A DNA stretch of 64,000 nucleotides from Absidia repens (lineage: Eukaryota > Mucoromycota > Mucoromycetes > Mucorales > Cunninghamellaceae). Of the stretch, positions 59,684 through 64,000 are shown piece by piece. Location of the stretch: positions 868,001 through 932,000 of the forward strand of contig MCGE01000014.1 of assembly GCA_002105175.1 (NCBI GenBank), read 5' to 3'. A program made the position numbers and the translations under genes. Position 1 is the stretch's first letter, and each line of letters starts with the position of its first letter. The notes below the pieces were generated by a model. That model was given only the letters and a program-made list of their open reading frames with translations. It was not told the DNA's origin and did no database searches.

Positions 59684-59973
59684 ATTTTTTATTTGATGAT
59701 GTTTTTAGTTTCAGAGGCAAATTGATATTTTGACAAAATAATAATAGAGCAAAGAACTAAACGATAAGAAGTAAGAGGTTAAAATGATAATAAACAAAAG
59801 GATAATAGAAAAGGTATGGGGAGAAAAAAGGAAAAGAAAAAAAGTGGAAAGAAAAATAACAAAAAAGATTTCAGCCAATCATTTTTAAACTGTTGATTCA
59901 AACACCGAAACCACTTCATGCTGTAGTGACAAAATAGTAATACATCAAAGTGACATGACAAACTAAACTATCC

Positions 59974-61725
59974 CTAAGTTAATCTATCACTACCATTGGA
60001 GTTCAATATACCATCCATGGAGGGGAAAGGCCAGATTGAATAAAGGTCCCAATCTGTAGAGCTTGTAGTTGTAGATATCATTCCAGTAGACTCGGGTTGA
60101 AGCGGCCATCCCATAGAAGTCGAGACTCTGCCATGACCGTCTAGAAGTACAGATTGTTGTTGTAGAGGTTCTAGAGACTGCGGTTGTTGTGATTGTATTT
60201 GAAATTGATGATCAAGTAGTTGGTTGAATGTGTCGTCCAATGATCCAACTAGGTCATTAAGATCTTGAATGCTGTCCGACGGTGAAGTTGATACTAATGA
60301 TGTTGAGGTCGAAGTGCTCTCCAAGGTATCTGAACCGTAGCTGTCACGTCCTCCAATCGTATCGCTACGTGTTATATCATTTGATGATGATGTTTGATTA
60401 GAATTAGATCCATCCACCGTATTTTCCACCGCGTTTCCACCGTGGCGTCTTCCGTCCCGCAAATGTAGTTGATGTTTGTGTCGGTCATAAAATTCATGGA
60501 GTCTAAAGAAGAATTTATCAGCCATAACATAGTATTTCCGCATACTCTAAATTAAATAAAGTAAGATGAATGTCAGTAAAGATGATTCTACACAGGTGCA
60601 CACATATCCTCTTTTCTTCTTCTTTCCGTTTTATTACCTGTAAGAATTGGTAGTGAGCCATTAGAGCTTCGCCAGCCTTCTTAGCTTCAGCCTGAGAGCC
60701 ATTGAAGATAGTATAGACAACAACTGACGCAGTGGAATAGGTCAAGTAGGATATAAATGGAAACACCCTTTTCACATGTAAATTTATATCCGTGAGCATA
60801 ATGGAGACATTGTCTGAAGCGGCCTTGCATTTTTCTACGCCAAGTTGAATTGATTCCCTGCTATGAGCAGTGATATTTTCCATGGTCTTGATAGTGTTGA
60901 TTAGGGTAAGAGACGGACGATCCATAAACACAACAAGCGAGTTTTGCAAGATATGAGACTGGTGGCAAGAAAAAGAAGATTTTTAATATATATTGTATAT
61001 GTATCATATATAGCATATATATCATATTTACTTACCAAAATAAACCTTTGAGTATCACGGGATTGTTCAGCTCGGTATCGTTGAAGATTGGCAGGAGTAT
61101 TTCGCATATTGAAGGGAAGTTGATCACACCAGAGGTCGATTTCTTCACTGAGAGTATGATAATCGCCACATTCCATATCATAAGGAGCCAACGGCGAAGA
61201 GGACCTTGCCACTGTTCGATTCACAAACGTAGCAACCTTGGCAAATAAAGAAATGATTCGAATCATATGTGTAGGCCAACCCAAATTACATCTTGATCGT
61301 GTTCGAGGATATTGTGAGGTTGTTTCCATCAATTTGATACTTTTGGCTGCACCATTGCCGTCACGTTCCACCACCTTATAACAAACAAGTTGAGTGCCAT
61401 TCAATGATTCGGAGTAAAATGTTGATTGTTGCAGACAGTCATCTTGACAAGGCAAATGGCAACTAATATCACTATCGTGGAATAGGACCGGACGTTGACA
61501 TGCAGCTCCACCAAATCTATTTGTAGCCATAGGAAGCATTAGTACCATCACATACCACGTTTGTCATTTTTACCTGTCAAATATATACATGCACCAAAAT
61601 ACATTTCGTCGAAGCTCATTCTTTTTCCAAGTCTCCACAGACATCACTTCGCCATCCTTCAAAAGATGAGTAGGCTCCTTATGTAAACCCAGTTCCAATA
61701 CCATCCTTAGAAAAGAAAAGAGTGA

Positions 61726-61759
<34 letters not shown>

Positions 61760-62761
61760 TTAATCGACTATATCAAAGCTTTTACCTTCCAGCAATCCCA
61801 CCATACATCCAAGTTCTATTTCCTCTACCGCATCCAAATTCATGCATCACCAAAAGCATCATGACTTGCACATGAGGAATCGAAGGTATGTCCAAAATGT
61901 CACTGATCCGCTGCCGTATCTTTTCAGCATACTTTTCACCACAAAGCCAGAGAGGTTGTTCCTTGTTCACCAAATCATCAGAGTACCTACAAAAGAAGGG
62001 AACAAACATCAGGCAACTATATATACATATGAGCATATAACTTTAAACTTACTTTTCTGTAGCTGCAGCAATGGCCAGCAAAACTATGGTAGGACAAGCA
62101 TCCAATTGGCCAAGATCATCATCATTGAAGAAGGGACTTACACCGTAGTTTCCTTTGAGATATTTTCTGACAAGTCGTTCCATGGTATTCCTTGGTGGTA
62201 AAAGGTTTCGATCCATATCAATCACTTTGTAGCGGTTTCGAGTCGTCGTAAGGCACTGGCCTACATGAATCGGTGGTAAGATCATTCTGTTCCCTGCTCT
62301 GCCCCTTGAAGCATCGTCTAAAGTCGTAGGTTGTGTACGTTTGAATGAAGGTCCACTGACAGAGGAGGTGTTGTTCAACGGCGATGGAGGTTGCTGCTGT
62401 TGTTGTTTAGAGCTGTGCGAATGTGGCTGACCAGTGCTAGGTTTGAGTAACTTTTCCATTTGCTGCAATCGTTCTTCAAGGATATGTATATGTTTTTGTC
62501 GCGAGGCCCGTTTTCGGTGGAGAGGGCCGTAGCTGCATGTTTGATTCAGGCGATTGCAGTTACCACAATTGGGCTTCACACCGTCGCATTTCGTCTACAC
62601 ATAGAAAGGAAGGTTAATAAAGTTTAGTCATATCCTTTTTGATATCTTTTCCATGGGTACCCATTTTCAACTAGTACCTTTTTCCTACGGCACACAAGAC
62701 ATGCCTGCATCAGTCTTCTCCTTTTTGTCCCATAGATAGTCAGCTGTGATGATTCGTCCAT
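59974..62761 (-). CDS. Zn2Cys6 fungal transcription factor
   Basis: Nuclear regulator of the Gal4 type. Minus-strand exons 62678-62761, 62053-62594, 61786-61986, 61574-61705, 61036-61516, 60638-60958 and 59974-60546 give 777 residues. The binuclear zinc cluster spans exons 1-2: CLVCRRKK then TKCDGVKPNCGNCNRLNQTC (six cysteines). A linker and short coiled coil follow (HILEERLQQMEKLLKP). The fungal_trans middle region contains LDACPTIVLLAIAAATEK, VQVMMLLVMHEFGCGRGN, TWMYGGIAGRMVLELGLHK, RRNVFWCMYIFDRFGGAACQ and RPVLFHDSDI. The C-terminus is acidic/Ser/Gln-rich, a plausible activation domain (ending PFPSMDGILNSNGSDRLT). Target genes unknown. GTCCGGGCTTTAAAA lies at 62831-62845, upstream of the start. 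Confidence 0.94.
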
Positions 62762-62939
62762 AAGTCTCGATTGATCAGAGTGGGCGAAAAGTAGAAATTG
62801 AAAAAAAAAGTGAATGTGATAAGCCAGATGTCCGGGCTTTAAAAAAGGATAAAAGTCAAATAGAAGTAAAAATAGTAAACTAATGAGCTTTATTTTTTTA
62901 TACAAAATATATAAACTACAGTAAATATCTAAACTAAAT

Positions 62940-64000
62940 TCACAAGCGCCTATGAAAAGTAAAAGTTCCACTGTGACTTGATAGAGTATCGTCTTGATGG
63001 TCACCAAAGCCAGAGGATGAATGACCATGTCGCCCACCGAAATTTTCCATCATTCCAAGTACACCAGGCATGATCGTGGCACCCAAATGCGTAGCACCCA
63101 AATGAAAGATACTGTCATGTTGTCCAGATTGTGTTGCAAATGCCGGCATCACATCCACCAAGTTCCAATTTTCATTACTACTACTCGTTGTTTCGTCCTG
63201 TGGGTCATTAGGTTCTTCATCTTGGTCTTGTTGCCGCTGGAGCACCTGATGTCGTTGTTGGTGGCGATAACGGTGTTTATGATTATCATCATCATCGTCA
63301 TCATCATCATCATCATCATCGCATTCTTCGTCCGTAAATTCGAATGTGTCGTCTTCTTCTTCTTCGTCTTCTTCGTCCTCATCATCATATTGGTCACCGA
63401 GAAACGCTGATCGTCGTACTTTGAAGTATTTTTCAGTCCGTTCTTGTCTATGATCACCATTCATGCCTTGTTGATCTCCTCGTATTGCAATTCGAGAGCC
63501 GCACCGATACCTTCAATTAACATTTTTTACTTAGTATGCTTCCTTTGATCTTTATTTTGTTTTTTCATTTTACCTCAGTGCTGTTTGTCGTACAACTTGA
63601 TTAAAATCAAAAGAGAAATCCAAATCGGTAAGACCTTGATAAATCATTGCGTGAGATCGTCTAGTATAAAAATATATACAAAAGGAAAATTCCGATTAAT
63701 AAATCAAATATTAAAAGTAAAAACAACTTACAATCCTAGACCAGGCGCATTACAACAAGCCAATAGATTTTGCAGGGTATTGGCTACTTGACTGAGGGGA
63801 ATATGAACGCCCTGGGTATAGCATAGGTAGACAATATTGTAGTTGAGCATAGAGACACCGATAAGAAACCTTCGAAAATTCTTGTCATTTTCCAGATAAA
63901 GTGGCATTTTACTTGTACAAAAAAATAAGGCGCGGGTCATTAGTTCGTATTGTAAAGCATACATTGGGTTAAAAAGCTTACCTTTGATTTTGGTATAATC
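62940..64000 (-). CDS. Atg14/UVRAG-type autophagy protein, C-terminal part (5' part outside window)
   Basis: Probable subunit of the class III PI3-kinase (Vps34) complex in autophagy or endosomal sorting. Minus-strand exons from the right edge are 63982-64000 (partial), 63732-63911, 63574-63660 and 62940-63510, all in phase, giving about 285 residues. Diagnostic stretch: FRRFLIGVSMLNYNIVYLCY, TQGVHIPLSQVANTLQNLLA, CCNAPGLG, typical of the Atg14/Barkor-UVRAG C-terminal helical region. HAMIYQGLTDLDFSF follows, then a very acidic tract with 12-13 consecutive Asp. The end contains ENWNLVDVMPAF. In exon 4 an alternative frame (IGAALELQYEEINKA, stop) is also protein-like but needs a different splice phase. 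The gene is truncated by the window. Confidence 0.8.

Overview
The window is nuclear DNA of a filamentous fungus, most likely an early-diverging Mucoromycota (Mucorales-type) species. The sequence shows dense genes, short AT-rich introns (about 45-280 nt), long A/T homopolymers and TA microsatellites between genes, and polyQ/polyS/polyH-rich proteins. Conserved eukaryotic housekeeping genes sit beside fungal families (Zn2Cys6 factor, MET30-like F-box protein, Mei2-like protein). The genus call is inference. No plasmid, viral, CRISPR or bacterial features were seen.

Layout. 1-3067: an FAF2/UBX adaptor (minus, cut by the left edge) divergent from ribosomal P2, then a small beta-trefoil protein. 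3600-6763: a probably decayed minus-strand gene, a doubtful GPI-type secreted protein and a PA-TM-RING E3 ligase. 7832-12113: two minus-strand genes, a Sds3-like Sin3/Rpd3 subunit and the splicing factor SPF30. 12185-19246: an unresolved multi-exon gene, a small IPIINP-motif protein and an MIT-domain protein whose frame is broken three times. 19250-22042: repeats and an I78 peptidase inhibitor. 22663-29199: PPR protein, ATP synthase beta, repeats and ribosomal protein L15. 30230-33562: a 16-exon gene encoding two fused phosphoesterase domains. 33563-39189: mostly repeats, one small membrane protein. 39190-41818: cytochrome c and MET30-like F-box/WD40. 41819-45337: repeats and little else. 45338-54140: two unrecognised Ser-rich proteins, eIF3j, an RUS-family protein and COP9 subunit 4. 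54141-57101: repeats. 57102-64000: Mei2-like RNA-binding protein, a Zn2Cys6 factor and the C-terminal part of an Atg14/UVRAG-type protein.

Functional links are loose, as expected for eukaryotic gene order. There is a mitochondrial flavour (ATP2, PPR, CYC1, possibly RUS), a translation set (P2, L15, eIF3j) and a ubiquitin/signalosome set (UBX, RING, MET30, CSN4). Exon-intron structures were assembled by hand from GT-AG (twice GC-AG) borders and checked for phase.

The most interesting observations are: the fused phosphoesterase whose N-terminal half appears to have lost catalytic residues; two GC-AG introns with an out-of-frame GT donor four bases downstream; several dispersed non-coding repeat families with many copies in 64 kb; a GC-rich element abutting TTTAAA upstream of many start codons; and GGAT repeats inside probable leader introns of both ribosomal protein genes.
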